Part shown: piece by piece, positions 26,746-35,966 of the stretch
How positions within the stretch are numbered: position 1 is the stretch's first letter
How the letters are laid out: the number at the start of each line of letters is the position of its first letter
Assembly: GCA_026195905.1 (NCBI GenBank)
Contig: JAPHRE010000036.1
Span: 1 to 38,574 of the forward strand
Length of the DNA stretch: 38,574 nucleotides
From: Pseudopelagicola sp.
Lineage (GTDB): Bacteria; Pseudomonadota; Alphaproteobacteria; Rhodobacterales; Rhodobacteraceae
Direction: 5' to 3'
Position numbers and translations under genes: made by a program
Notes under the pieces: generated by a model
The model's input: the letters and a program-made list of their open reading frames with translations, nothing else
Databases searched by the model: none
Told to the model about the DNA's origin: nothing

Positions 26746-27420
26746 ATGAGCGACCAGAGAGCAAATCTTGAGTGGCGCGATGGCGCTATCCCTGTATCGA
26801 CGCGGTTTGATGATCCGTATTTCAGCCTCGACAACGGGCTTGCGGAAACGCGGCATGTCTTCCTTGCGGGCAATGATTTGCCAGCGCGGTTTGTGCCGGG
26901 GTTTCATGTGGGCGAGTTGGGCTTTGGCACGGGGCTGAACTTCCTGACAGTCTGGGCGACGTGGGAGGCGGCGGGGATTGATGGGCCGCTTCGGTTCACC
27001 AGCTTTGAGGGATTTCCCATGAGCGCCGAGGAGATGGACCGCGCGCTTGCGGCCTTTCCCGAGGTCGCGCCCTATGCAGAGCGGCTTGTGGCGGCTTGGG
27101 GGGAGGATCAGACGCTGGCAACGCTTGAAGGCGTGGAGGCGCGGGTTGTGATCGGCGATGCGCGCGATACGCTGGCGCGTCAGGATTTTGTCGCGGATGC
27201 GTGGTTTCTTGACGGGTTCTCCCCGGCCAAGAACCCCGAACTCTGGGATGCTGATCTGATGAAGGAGGTGGGACGGCATACCAAAGCGGACGGCAGCGCG
27301 GCGACCTATACGGCGGCGGGGTTCGTGCGGCGCGGATTGGACGCGGCGGGGTTTGACGTTGAGCGCATCTCCGGCTTTGGTCGCAAGCGGCATATGACCG
27401 TGGCAAGGAAACGCGGATGA
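26746..27420 (+). CDS. mnmD: tRNA (5-methylaminomethyl-2-thiouridine)(34)-methyltransferase, monofunctional
   Basis: A 224-residue methyltransferase matching the N-terminal (DUF752) half of E. coli MnmC without the fused FAD domain. The SAM-binding motif is VGELGFGTGLNFLTVW and the downstream motif is DAWFLDGFSPAKNPELW. It would add the final methyl group of mnm5s2U at wobble position 34 in certain tRNAs. It overlaps the following DMT transporter gene as ATGA (27417-27420). The divergent flavoprotein could be the missing oxidoreductase half. Confidence 0.9.
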   Translation: MSDQRANLEWRDGAIPVSTRFDDPYFSLDNGLAETRHVFLAGNDLPARFVPGFHVGELGFGTGLNFLTVWATWEAAGIDGPLRFTSFEGFPMSAEEMDRALAAFPEVAPYAERLVAAWGEDQTLATLEGVEARVVIGDARDTLARQDFVADAWFLDGFSPAKNPELWDADLMKEVGRHTKADGSAATYTAAGFVRRGLDAAGFDVERISGFGRKRHMTVARKRG

Positions 27421-28283
27421 GCCAGCAGAACAACCGTCTTGGCATCCTCCTGATGTGTCTGACGACCTTTGTTTTTGCCATGCAGGACGGAATCTCGCGC
27501 TATATGGCGAGCGAGTATAACGCCTATCTCGTGGTGATGATCCGCTATTGGTTTTTCGCGGCGTTTGTTATTGCACTCTCGGCGCGGCGATCGGGGGGAT
27601 TGCGCAAGGCGGTCAAGACCAAGCATCTCTGGCTTCAGGTGTTTCGCGGCGCGCTATTGGCGGCGGAGATTGTCGTTACGGTGGTGTCCTTTACGCTTCT
27701 TGGCCTGACGGAAACCCATGCGATCTTTATCTGTTATCCGCTGATGATTGCCGCCCTGTCGGGGCCGATCCTTGGCGAAAGCGTCGGTTGGCGGCGCTGG
27801 GCGGCGATTGGCGTTGGCCTTATTGGGGTGCTGATCGTGCTTCAACCGGGGTTTGGCGTCTTTACACCGGCGGCGATTGTGCCGCTTGTGGGGGCGCTCA
27901 TGTTCGCGGTCTACGGTCTTGCGACGCGCTATGTTGCGACGGATGACGGATCGGCGGTCAGCTTTTTCTATACCGGCACGGTCGGCATGGTGTGCATGAC
28001 CGCCGTGGGCGTGTTCTTTTGGGAGCCGATTGCCGGGGCGGATTGGGGTTGGATGATTACGCTCTGTTTTACCGGGGTTTTGGGGCATTGGCTTTTGATC
28101 AAGACCTATGACCATGCCGAGGCCAGCGCGGTGCAGCCCTTTGCCTATCTGCAACTGCCGTTTGCGGCTGCGTTGGGTATGATGGCGTTTGGCGAAACGC
28201 TGCGCACCAATGTCGCCATCGGCGCGGCGCTCATTGTGGCGGCGGGGCTATTCACCCTTTGGCGCGAGCGACAGGCGGGCTAA
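27417..28283 (+). CDS. DMT-superfamily transporter (EamA type)
   Basis: A 288-residue inner-membrane protein with about ten helices and two EamA repeats, a family that includes many metabolite exporters. The second repeat is visible around AIVPLVGALMFAVYGLATRY. The substrate is unknown. It is coupled to mnmD by an ATGA overlap, which may be only transcriptional convenience. It is convergent with the lytic transglycosylase gene across 25 bp and no terminator is apparent there. Confidence 0.9.
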   Translation: MSQQNNRLGILLMCLTTFVFAMQDGISRYMASEYNAYLVVMIRYWFFAAFVIALSARRSGGLRKAVKTKHLWLQVFRGALLAAEIVVTVVSFTLLGLTETHAIFICYPLMIAALSGPILGESVGWRRWAAIGVGLIGVLIVLQPGFGVFTPAAIVPLVGALMFAVYGLATRYVATDDGSAVSFFYTGTVGMVCMTAVGVFFWEPIAGADWGWMITLCFTGVLGHWLLIKTYDHAEASAVQPFAYLQLPFAAALGMMAFGETLRTNVAIGAALIVAAGLFTLWRERQAG

Positions 28284-28308
28284 GGCCAAGCCGTTTCGAA
28301 AGACCTTG

Positions 28309-30258
28309 TTAGCGGGCGGGGCGGATGGTGTCCCCAACCAGTTCCTTGCTAAACGGCACGGGATGGGGATCGCGGCCCAAACGGGCGCGGTAGACCGGCA
28401 GGCTTTCGGCGACGCGCATGACGTAGTTGCGGGTTTCCGAAAACGGGATGTGTTCGATCCAGTCGATCATATCGACATTGCGCCGACGCGGATCGCCGCG
28501 TTCCTTCATCCAGCGTTCCGGGCGGCTTGGGCCAGCGTTATAGCCCGCCGCCACAAGGATCACGTTGCCCTCAAATTCCCGCGCCAGTCCGGCGAGGTAG
28601 GCCGTTCCGAGGGCCACGTTATAGTCGGGGTCAGCGGTCAACCATGCGTGGCTATAGGGTTTGCCGATGGCGGCGGCGACCTGGCGGGCGGTGCCGGGCA
28701 TGACTTGCATCAACCCGCGCGCCCCCGCACCGCTGACAACCGAGGGGTCAAACTCGCTCTCGCGGCGGGCGATGGCGAGGGCCATTTCCGGCGGCACGGG
28801 GAGTCGGGAATTTACCAACGGGTGCAGCGCATAATAGGGTCCGGGCAGGACAATGCCGCGTTGCGCCGCGGTTTTGCCGAGCATCACAGCGACATGCGGC
28901 GCGCCGATTTCCTGCGCCATAGTGCCCATCTGGCCAAGCGCATCGCGGTCCTGGGTTTCCGACAGGTGAAGCCAGAAGCGTTCCGCAAGCGCCAGTTCGT
29001 CGGCTGCAAGCAAGAGGCGCGCGGCCTTGTGGACCGAGCTTTGGGTAAATGTCGCGCTCTGCCAGTCTGGAAAAACCTCGTCCCCGCGCAGGTCGGCGCT
29101 TGGGGCCATGCCTGCCTTTTCGGCGGCGAGAAGGCCGTAAAAGCTTGTCTGATGTGCGCCGCCGTCCTGATAGGCGCGCTGGGCCGATGTGGTGTCGCCC
29201 ATCGCTTCATAGGCGCGCCCAAGCCAGTATCCGGCGCGGCCAAGGGAGATCGGGGTTTCTACGGATTGTTTGAAGCGGACAAAATGTTGGGCTGCGATGC
29301 CGGGTTTGTTGAGAAACCGCAGCGCCACATATCCCGCGATCCATTCGCAATCGGAATAGGCATAGCCCGCGTCCGGCGTCAGGCCGTGGGTTGCGGCGAT
29401 GCGATAGGCGGTGCCATATGCCCCGTCGCGCATTTGCTCACGTGCGAGCGCGCGGCGGCGTCCGGCCCATTCTTCGGCGCGGCCAAGGTTGCCCGCTTCG
29501 CTTTCTGCGAGCAGCAATTCAATGGCAGAGGCGTCGCGGTTTTTACGCGCCCGCCAGAGAAATCGCTCGTAGTTGAGGCCGGGATGATCGCGCAGGTTGG
29601 CAGGGACGGCGGCGATCATGTCGTCGACGCCATTGACCTGTTGGCGCAGGCCGAACCGGGCGCGCGCAAGGCGTTGCCAGCCCTCATCCACCAGCGGGAT
29701 CATGCGCTCGGTGTTGGATTCCCACCCTTGCCAGAGGACATAATCCAGACGCGCGGTATGGTGAGGGCGCAGGAGTTGGCCGTAGCGCTCCAGGAATTGT
29801 GCATGCGTGCGGGGGCCGGTGGGCATGTCTTTCCATGCGGAGATCACCAGCGCCTCGGCCTCGTCGGTGCGGTTTTGGCGTTCAAGGACATGGGCCAGCA
29901 GCAGGACGCCTTCGGGGGTCTGGGGCGGGCCATAGGCGAACAGGGTGGTGATCTTATCGCTATTGGCCCCTTCAAAGGCGGCTTCGGATTGTTTGCGCAG
30001 GTAGGGCAGGCCGGGCCAGTCGGTCCGGCGCGCAAGGAAGGCCAGAACCTCGGAGGGGTGCCCCTCTCCTGCGCGCAGGCGGTGCCATTCCACGATGTCG
30101 CGCGCGATGGGATCGGCGCCGCGCAATTCCTGTTGCGCGGTGGCCCAATCCTTGCCGCGCACGGCGTCTAGCGCCCGCGCCAGCGGCGTATCCGCAGCAT
30201 GTGCGGGAGAGATCGCCGTTAGGGCGGTCACGAAAACAACGAGGAGAAGGCGCAACAT
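28309..30258 (-). CDS. slt: Soluble lytic murein transglycosylase (Slt70 type)
   Basis: A roughly 649-residue periplasmic enzyme. The signal peptide is MLRLLLVVFVTALTAISPAHA. A long alpha-helical U-domain is followed by a C-terminal SLT domain containing IARRESEFDPSVVSGAGARG, with the catalytic Glu in the ESxF motif, then GLMQVMPGTA and AAGYNAGPSRPERW. It cleaves peptidoglycan between MurNAc and GlcNAc to give 1,6-anhydro products during wall turnover. The start at 30258 has GGAAA about ten bases upstream; ATG at 30267 or 30300 is possible. It is divergent from dapA. Confidence 0.92.
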   Translation of the reverse strand: MLRLLLVVFVTALTAISPAHAADTPLARALDAVRGKDWATAQQELRGADPIARDIVEWHRLRAGEGHPSEVLAFLARRTDWPGLPYLRKQSEAAFEGANSDKITTLFAYGPPQTPEGVLLLAHVLERQNRTDEAEALVISAWKDMPTGPRTHAQFLERYGQLLRPHHTARLDYVLWQGWESNTERMIPLVDEGWQRLARARFGLRQQVNGVDDMIAAVPANLRDHPGLNYERFLWRARKNRDASAIELLLAESEAGNLGRAEEWAGRRRALAREQMRDGAYGTAYRIAATHGLTPDAGYAYSDCEWIAGYVALRFLNKPGIAAQHFVRFKQSVETPISLGRAGYWLGRAYEAMGDTTSAQRAYQDGGAHQTSFYGLLAAEKAGMAPSADLRGDEVFPDWQSATFTQSSVHKAARLLLAADELALAERFWLHLSETQDRDALGQMGTMAQEIGAPHVAVMLGKTAAQRGIVLPGPYYALHPLVNSRLPVPPEMALAIARRESEFDPSVVSGAGARGLMQVMPGTARQVAAAIGKPYSHAWLTADPDYNVALGTAYLAGLAREFEGNVILVAAGYNAGPSRPERWMKERGDPRRRNVDMIDWIEHIPFSETRNYVMRVAESLPVYRARLGRDPHPVPFSKELVGDTIRPAR

Positions 30259-30422
30259 GTCTTGCATTTTCCAATGTGACAAAGGATAGAACCGAACCAT
30301 AAATCCGTGCGGGTCATGCCACAAATCACAAACTTGGCAAGACCGCCCCATGAGGGGTAGGGTCCGTGCGGCTTGAAATCAACCGGGCGTTTCGCCAGTA
30401 CACCGCAGAAAAGGAGCGTGTC

Positions 30423-31295
30423 ATGTTCAAAGGGTCTATTCCCGCACTCGTCACGCCGTTCACGAACGGCGAGCTGGATATTGAGACGCTCAAGAAACTC
30501 GTCGAATGGCATATTGGCGAAGGCACGAGCGGATTTGTGCCCGTCGGCACCACCGGCGAAAGCCCGACGCTGACCCACCGTGAGCATGAGCAAGTGGTTG
30601 AGGAAGTCGTGCGCGCTGCGGCAGGGCGGGTGCCGGTCATTGCCGGGGCCGGGTCAAACAATACGTTGGAATCGATCCGCCTTGCGCAACATGCCGAGAA
30701 GGTTGGTGCGGATGCGATCCTTGTTGTCACCCCGTATTACAACAAGCCGACCCAGCAGGGCATGATCGCGCATTTCACTGCGGTGCATGATTGCTGTGAG
30801 TTGCCGATCATCATTTACAATATTCCGGGCCGCTCGGTTGTCGATATGAGTCCCGAGACGATGGGTAAACTTGCCGAGTTGCCGCGGATCGTTGGCGTCA
30901 AGGACGCGACCGGCGATCTTGCGCGGGTGCCGAAGCAACGCATCACCTGTGGCAAAGACTTCATCCAGCTTTCGGGCGAAGATGGCACGGCGCTTGGCTT
31001 TAACGCGCATGGCGGTGTGGGCTGTATCTCGGTGACGGCGAATGTCGCGCCGAAGCTCTGTGCCGAGTTTCAGGCGGCGACGCTGGCGGGCGATTACGCC
31101 AAGGCGCTTGAGCTACAGGATCGGCTTATGCCGCTTCATATTGCGATTTTCGTTGAGCCGGGGCTTGTTGGCGTGAAATATGCCATGTCCAGGCTGGGCC
31201 TTTGTAATGAGGAAGTGCGCCTGCCGTTGGTGGGGCTTTCCGATCCGGTCAAGGCGCAGGTTGATGCCGCGATGGCACATGCGGGCCTGATCTAA
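30423..31295 (+). CDS. dapA: 4-hydroxy-tetrahydrodipicolinate synthase
   Basis: A 290-residue TIM-barrel aldolase that condenses pyruvate with aspartate semialdehyde, the first committed step to lysine and diaminopimelate. The Schiff-base lysine is Lys160 in VGVKDATGD, the catalytic tyrosine is Tyr132 in IYNIPGRSV, and the substrate loop contains GTTGESPTL. The start at 30423 has AAAGGAG upstream. It is divergent from slt; the link is thematic, since diaminopimelate is a peptidoglycan building block. Confidence 0.97.
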   Translation: MFKGSIPALVTPFTNGELDIETLKKLVEWHIGEGTSGFVPVGTTGESPTLTHREHEQVVEEVVRAAAGRVPVIAGAGSNNTLESIRLAQHAEKVGADAILVVTPYYNKPTQQGMIAHFTAVHDCCELPIIIYNIPGRSVVDMSPETMGKLAELPRIVGVKDATGDLARVPKQRITCGKDFIQLSGEDGTALGFNAHGGVGCISVTANVAPKLCAEFQAATLAGDYAKALELQDRLMPLHIAIFVEPGLVGVKYAMSRLGLCNEEVRLPLVGLSDPVKAQVDAAMAHAGLI

Positions 31296-31316
31296 AACAG
31301 CACCGCTTCAGAGATG

Positions 31317-31346
31317 AAAAGCCGCGTCCCGAGGGGCGCGGCTTTT
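31317..31346. terminator. Bidirectional terminator between dapA and the sulfotransferase gene
   Basis: AAAAGCCGCG (31317-31326) pairs with CGCGGCTTTT (31337-31346). The loop TCCCGAGGGG can extend the stem. A-run and T-run suit both convergent genes. Confidence 0.88.
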
Positions 31347-31350
31347 GCGT

Positions 31351-32169
31351 TTAATCCCCAAGTTTGGCGTGAATCTCATCAAGGTCGATTTCCCCGATGG
31401 GCAGCTTGTTGGACGGGTCTTCGAAATCGTATTTGAAGAGCTGGAAGTCGCGCTTGTAGATTTCATAGACAAGATGCATCGACAGGTCGTCGAAATAGTC
31501 CTCGACCGGATGGGCGCGCTTGGGGCCGTGGCCTTCGGATTCGTTAAAGCGCGGGATTTGGTCAAGATCGACGCTATGCGGGGTTTCAATTGCGTCGAGC
31601 ACCGATTGCATGCCGTCGTTGAATTGCTCGGTCCAGAAGATGTTGTCGTAGCGCCCGCCATTGACGATGAAGGTCGAGACATGGCCCGACATGGCGGACC
31701 AGTGAATATCGGGGTCCATCGGGCGACGCCAGCGGATGGTATCACGGGCAAAGAGCAGGAAGCGGCGGAAGCTCTTGATCTGGTCGAATTCCTGCTTGCC
31801 GTCATCGCCGCCAACCTCGATGCCGTATTTCTGAATCAGCGTCGGCACGAGGTTGCCGCGATAGCGTTTGCCATTGCGTTGAATCCCGCAAATCTTGTCA
31901 AAGAAAGAGGACAGGATGCGGGTATATGGGTTGCGCACACAGGTGAAGGCATAGGATTTGTGCGAAATCACGTTTTGCGTAATCGTCGGCTGGCTTTCTT
32001 CGATGGCCCATTTGTGAATGCCGCCCTCGGCATCGTGGATGTCACCGTCAAAAAATTCGCCGTGATCCGAGTAATACATGATCTGACCAATGGTCGAACA
32101 GGCGCATTTGGGAACGACCCGATATACGACAGTTTCGCTCTCGGTCATCCAGGTGCCGGGAAAGCCCAT
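31351..32169 (-). CDS. Sulfotransferase-family protein (carbohydrate type)
   Basis: A 272-residue cytoplasmic protein of the PAPS-dependent sulfotransferase fold. The likely 5'-phosphosulfate-binding loop is RVVPKCACSTI and the 3'-phosphate motif is TCVRNPYTRILSSFFDKICG, as in the Sulfotransfer_2 group that includes carbohydrate sulfotransferases. No signal peptide is evident. The start at 32169 has GGAGG nine bases upstream. It is divergent from the GT14 glycosyltransferase, so a role in sulfating a surface glycan is plausible but unproven. Confidence 0.82.
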   Translation of the reverse strand: MGFPGTWMTESETVVYRVVPKCACSTIGQIMYYSDHGEFFDGDIHDAEGGIHKWAIEESQPTITQNVISHKSYAFTCVRNPYTRILSSFFDKICGIQRNGKRYRGNLVPTLIQKYGIEVGGDDGKQEFDQIKSFRRFLLFARDTIRWRRPMDPDIHWSAMSGHVSTFIVNGGRYDNIFWTEQFNDGMQSVLDAIETPHSVDLDQIPRFNESEGHGPKRAHPVEDYFDDLSMHLVYEIYKRDFQLFKYDFEDPSNKLPIGEIDLDEIHAKLGD

Positions 32170-32268
32170 ATAAAATTGCCTCCGATTGTCCTGCGGCTCG
32201 GTAAACCGGCGACAGTTTGGTTTGGGAACAAAAAAGCAAAGAAATCCTGTTTATTCAACGCCCGTTCA

Positions 32269-32278
32269 TCATTAATGA
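32269..32278. promoter_or_regulatory. Palindrome in the AT-rich divergent control region
   Basis: TCATTAATGA is a perfect 10-bp palindrome, in an unusually AT-rich stretch (about 32220-32310) between the divergent sulfotransferase and glycosyltransferase genes. It could be an operator. No known consensus is recognised. Confidence 0.3.
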
Positions 32279-32318
32279 GGTAAACAATCAATGTAAATTT
32301 AGGGTTCTGGTTTCCAAT

Positions 32319-33896
32319 ATGGCAAAAATCGCCTTCATTCTGCTCTGTCACAAGGACCCGGAGGCTATTGTCCAGCAAGCCAAAAGGCTCACCTCGAAAG
32401 GCGATTATATCGCGATCCATTTCGATGCGAGCGCCAAACCGTCGGCGTTTGAGGCGATCCGTGAGGGGCTTGGCGACAATCCGAATGTTGTTTTTGCGCG
32501 GCGGCGGATCAAATGCGGTTGGGGCGAGTGGTCGCTTGTTCAGGCGACCCTTTACGCCGTCGAAGCCGCCGCCGAAGCCTTTCCGCGTGCCACGCATTTT
32601 TACATGCTTTCGGGCGATTGCCAGCCGATCAAGACGGCCGAATATATCCATGATTACCTCGACAACAACGATTGCGATTTCATCGAGAGCTTTGATTTCT
32701 TCGAAAGCGACTGGATCAAGACGGGGATCAAGAAAGAGCGCCTTATCTACCGTCACTGGTTCAACGAACGGACCCAGAAATGGCGCTTTTACACGTCGTT
32801 CAACCTACAAAAGCGGCTTGGCCTGACGCGCGAGATTCCGGCGGATATTCAGGTTCAGATTGGATCGCAATGGTGGTGCCTGCGGCGTGAAACGATCGAA
32901 AAGGTGATCGACTTTACCCGCACCCGCAAAGACGTCATGCGGTTCTTTCGCACCACGTGGATTCCAGACGAAACATTCTTTCAGACCGCAGTGCGCCATC
33001 TGGTGCCGGAGAAAGAAATCCGCACCCGGACGCTCACATTCCTTATGTTTACCGACTACGGAATGCCGCTTACGTTTTACAACGATCACTATGATTTGTT
33101 GCTCAGTCAGGATTTCCTGTTTGCCCGCAAGATCAGCTCAGAGGCGTTTGAGCTCAAGGAGCGGCTGGGCACGTTGTTCGGCGAAACCGGGGTGCATTTC
33201 CAGATTTCCGCAGAGGGGCCGAGCCTTTTCAAGTTCCTCACCGGGCGGGGGCGCATCGGGCGGCGGTTTGCATCGCGGTTCTGGGAGACGGAATCGACGT
33301 TGGGCCGTGACCGTGAATTGATGATTATCGTGTGTAAGAAATGGCATGTGGCCAAACGGTTGCTGGAGAGTATCCATGCGCAGACCGGCGTGCCGTCGAT
33401 TGCCTATCTGTTCAACGAAGAGAGCACGCCGCTGCCTGATCTTGGCGGGATTCAGGCGACGCTTGGGAAACGGACACGGCACCGCCGGGCGCTTATGCGG
33501 ATGTTGTTTGACTATTACGACACCGACCGCCTTGTGATCTGTCTCGATCCATCGGCGCTTGATCTGCTTTTTGATTTCTTCGGGGATCGGTCGCGCACCC
33601 GGTTGCTTGAGGTGCAGTGTCGGTTCTCGGATGAGTATCTTGTGGGTCATGCGACGCGGATCGGGCTTGCCGGATCACAAACGCCGCAAGAAACGCTTGA
33701 ACGCATCCTGCCGACGATCCGCCAGGATATGGTTCTTGAAAGCGACCGGATTCGGGATGCGAATTTCGAAAACCACGTGCGGATGCGCGAAGGCGATAGT
33801 CTTGAAGAGCACGTTGCGACGCTCATGGATTTCCTGTCGATTGATCGGGAAACCGCCGAAACCCTCGCCAAGACCCAGCATCTTTTCGCGGATTAA
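32319..33896 (+). CDS. GT14-type beta-1,6-N-acetylglucosaminyltransferase with C-terminal extension
   Basis: A 525-residue protein. The N-terminal about 300 residues match the core-2/I-branching and xylosyltransferase (GT14) type: MAKIAFILLCHKDPE, FARRRIKCGWGEWSLVQATL, FYMLSGDCQPIKTAEYI and WIPDETFFQTAV. The remaining about 200 residues form a separate domain (SRFWETESTLGRDRELMIIV onward) of the type annotated as DUF5927 in Rhodobacteraceae; that name is from memory. The start at 32319 has only a weak ribosome site. The role is probably a surface-glycan transfer. It is divergent from the sulfotransferase, and its stop shares a TTAA with the convergent ABC gene. Confidence 0.82.
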   Translation: MAKIAFILLCHKDPEAIVQQAKRLTSKGDYIAIHFDASAKPSAFEAIREGLGDNPNVVFARRRIKCGWGEWSLVQATLYAVEAAAEAFPRATHFYMLSGDCQPIKTAEYIHDYLDNNDCDFIESFDFFESDWIKTGIKKERLIYRHWFNERTQKWRFYTSFNLQKRLGLTREIPADIQVQIGSQWWCLRRETIEKVIDFTRTRKDVMRFFRTTWIPDETFFQTAVRHLVPEKEIRTRTLTFLMFTDYGMPLTFYNDHYDLLLSQDFLFARKISSEAFELKERLGTLFGETGVHFQISAEGPSLFKFLTGRGRIGRRFASRFWETESTLGRDRELMIIVCKKWHVAKRLLESIHAQTGVPSIAYLFNEESTPLPDLGGIQATLGKRTRHRRALMRMLFDYYDTDRLVICLDPSALDLLFDFFGDRSRTRLLEVQCRFSDEYLVGHATRIGLAGSQTPQETLERILPTIRQDMVLESDRIRDANFENHVRMREGDSLEEHVATLMDFLSIDRETAETLAKTQHLFAD

Positions 33897-34828
33897 CGCG
33901 GCGCGGCGGTCAGTTCGAGGAAGACATCTTCAAGATCGGCCTGCTCGGTGCGGATATCGCGAATCCGCAGTCCGGCATCGCGCAACGCTTCAAGCACGTC
34001 GCCCGCATCTTTTTCCTTCGCATGATAGGTCAGCGCGAGCGTGCCATCGGCGCGGATTTCGGCGGTGATCCCGTCGAGATCGGGCAGGGCCGGGATGGCC
34101 TCGGCGGGTTCGATGACAAGGGTGCGGGTATCGAGCCGCCCGAGAAGGTTTGTCGTGCTGTCGCGCGCCACGAGTTCGCCGTGGTTGATAATCGCGATTT
34201 CATCGCACATTTCCTCGGCCTCTTCGAGGTAATGCGTGGTGAGGATGATCGTCATGCCGGTTTCTTCGTTGAGGCGGCGGATATTGCTCCAGAGCATTTG
34301 ACGGAGTTCGATATCCACGCCTGCGGTTGGTTCATCAAGCACAAGGATATGCGGATCATGCACCAGCGCCTTGCCAAGCAGGAGGCGGCGGCGCATCCCG
34401 CCTGAAAGGGTGCGGGCGTAGGCCTCGGCCTTGTCCGTGAGGCCCACCATTTCGAGGATCTCATCGCTTTTGCGCTGGGCCTTGGGGACGCCGTAAAGGC
34501 CCGCCTGCACTTCGAGCGCGCCGCGTGGGGAAAAGAACGGATCGAGGTTCAATTCCTGTGGCATGACGCCGATGGCGGCGCGGGACTGGCGCGGGTTCTG
34601 GTCCTGGTCAAAACCCCAAATCCGCACCGTGCCGGAGGATTTCACCACCAGACCGGCGAGAATATTAATCATCGTCGACTTGCCCGCGCCATTGGGGCCG
34701 AGAAGGCCAAAGATCGCGCCTTTGGGAATGTCGAGATCAACCCCTTTGAGGGCCTCTTTTGCAGGGGCCCCTTTCATTCCACGGTAGGTTTTCCGTAGGT
34801 TGCGAATTTCGATGGCGTTCTGTGACAT
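33893..34828 (-). CDS. ABC transporter ATP-binding protein (ABC-2/DrrA-like)
   Basis: A 311-residue ATPase with Walker [13 protein letters not shown], signature [15 protein letters not shown], Walker [18 protein letters not shown] and H-loop [12 protein letters not shown]-terminal domain of about 80 residues resembles DrrA/NodI-type export ATPases. No permease gene is adjacent; an ABC-2 permease would be expected elsewhere. Start 34828 (MSQNAIEI). It overlaps the convergent glycosyltransferase stop by 4 bp and is divergent from the zinc-finger gene. Functions of this type include drug, lipid or polysaccharide export. Confidence 0.9.
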   Translation of the reverse strand: MSQNAIEIRNLRKTYRGMKGAPAKEALKGVDLDIPKGAIFGLLGPNGAGKSTMINILAGLVVKSSGTVRIWGFDQDQNPRQSRAAIGVMPQELNLDPFFSPRGALEVQAGLYGVPKAQRKSDEILEMVGLTDKAEAYARTLSGGMRRRLLLGKALVHDPHILVLDEPTAGVDIELRQMLWSNIRRLNEETGMTIILTTHYLEEAEEMCDEIAIINHGELVARDSTTNLLGRLDTRTLVIEPAEAIPALPDLDGITAEIRADGTLALTYHAKEKDAGDVLEALRDAGLRIRDIRTEQADLEDVFLELTAAPR

Positions 34829-34915
34829 GGCTGCTCTTGCTCCGACGCTGTGCTTGGCGCATATTTGCGCATACCCAAGCCAGAGCAAAACGACAACCGC
34901 AAGGAATCAACGAAG

Positions 34916-35101
34916 ATGACGACGCAAGCCCCCGAGACCAAGATCGTGGACAGCTACAAAGTGGCCTGTGATGGCGGCGAAGGTGCGCTCGGACATCCGC
35001 GCGTCTACCTTCTTATTCCCGAGGATCAGGGCTGGGTCGAGTGCCCCTATTGCGATTGCAAATATGTGCACCGCAGCGTGGCCGGAGATCAGGCCGCCTG
35101 A
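34916..35101 (+). CDS. CHCC zinc-finger protein (complex I NDUFS6-like subunit)
   Basis: A 61-residue protein with the CHCC zinc-finger pattern: Cys in [15 protein letters not shown], His nine residues later, and the C-terminal pair in [13 protein letters not shown]. This matches the family of mitochondrial complex I subunit NDUFS6, which alphaproteobacteria such as Paracoccus carry as a supernumerary NADH dehydrogenase subunit. The start at 34916 has AAGGA upstream. A hairpin at 35110-35127 follows. The gene stands apart from any nuo operon, as is common. Confidence 0.85.
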   Translation: MTTQAPETKIVDSYKVACDGGEGALGHPRVYLLIPEDQGWVECPYCDCKYVHRSVAGDQAA

Positions 35102-35109
35102 TTGAAGGA

Positions 35110-35127
35110 AGGGCTTTCGCAAGCCCT
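35110..35127. terminator. Hairpin between convergent zinc-finger and phosphatase genes
   Basis: AGGGCTT (35110-35116) pairs with AAGCCCT (35121-35127) around TCGC. No T-run follows on either strand, so termination would be weak or Rho-assisted. Confidence 0.5.
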
Positions 35128-35136
35128 GCCCCCGCC

Positions 35137-35796
35137 TCAGAGGTGTGTTTGCGCGTAATGCCGGTCAGGGGTTTCAAGGTGCGGGATGCCGTTGAATTGC
35201 ACCAAGAGCGGCTTGTCGAGCACCATCTGCCAGCGATGCACAGACGTGTTCATGATCGCGAGGCACATGCCCGCCCATCCATTCACATCCAGCGATAGCG
35301 TCTGACGCAGCACCGTGCCGATCAGCCCGCCAGACGTGACCACAAGGGCGCGCCCGTCCCCGGCGGAAATTTCGGAGATGGCATCTTTGATCCGCGTATA
35401 AAACGACTCAAAACTTTCGGGCGCACCTTCGATCTCTCCGCGTTCCCATGCGCCAAGCACCGTTGGCAGATGGCGCACAAATTCCTCGCGAGCCGACGGG
35501 ACGGCAAGGCCATGTTGCTCTTGCATAAGCTGTGACAAGGTAAAGTAGGCGAATTCATTGAGGCGCGGATCGCGGATGATGTCGGAGTCGGGGGCCAGCG
35601 CCATGCCTTGTGCGGTTTCGGCATGTCGCCGCATTGTGCCGCAATAGACCCTTTGAAACTGATCCCCCGTCGCGGCCATATGCGCCCCGAGCCAGCGGGC
35701 CTGTTGATGACCGAGGTCCGAGAGCTTGTCATAGCTGACTTCATCACGGGCTTCGGTGTTGGCCTGACCGTGGCGGACGAGGGTGATATGGGGCAT
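35137..35796 (-). CDS. Histidine phosphatase family protein
   Basis: A 219-residue protein of the phosphoglycerate-mutase-like superfamily. The catalytic phosphohistidine motif LVRHGQANTEA is at the N-terminus; the conserved Arg and Glu lie around YCGTMRRHAETAQGM and the second His-containing region is near VVTSGGLIGTVLRQ. The usual second catalytic His (as in VSHGG) appears to be replaced by Thr-Ser-Gly-Gly, a divergence seen in some subfamilies. The substrate is unknown. The start at 35796 has AAGAGG upstream. It is divergent from the formate dehydrogenase gene. Confidence 0.88.
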   Translation of the reverse strand: MPHITLVRHGQANTEARDEVSYDKLSDLGHQQARWLGAHMAATGDQFQRVYCGTMRRHAETAQGMALAPDSDIIRDPRLNEFAYFTLSQLMQEQHGLAVPSAREEFVRHLPTVLGAWERGEIEGAPESFESFYTRIKDAISEISAGDGRALVVTSGGLIGTVLRQTLSLDVNGWAGMCLAIMNTSVHRWQMVLDKPLLVQFNGIPHLETPDRHYAQTHL

Positions 35797-35966
35797 GAAA
35801 GACCTCTTACTCTGCCGCCTTTGCCTACTGTTTTGAGAGCGAGTTCGGAAGGGGAAATTTTGTCCCGTCGCCTGCGCCTTGGCGCAAACGGTCTTTGCCC
35901 TGTCGGAATGGGCGACTCGCAAATGCGGCCTGCTGCGGTAGACTGGGGGCGAATAGGGAGTTTGTC

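Noticed and set aside
28189-30171. A 660-codon open frame on the plus strand
   Set aside because: It is antisense to the lytic transglycosylase gene, whose signal peptide and SLT domain are clear. The plus-strand translation resembles nothing.
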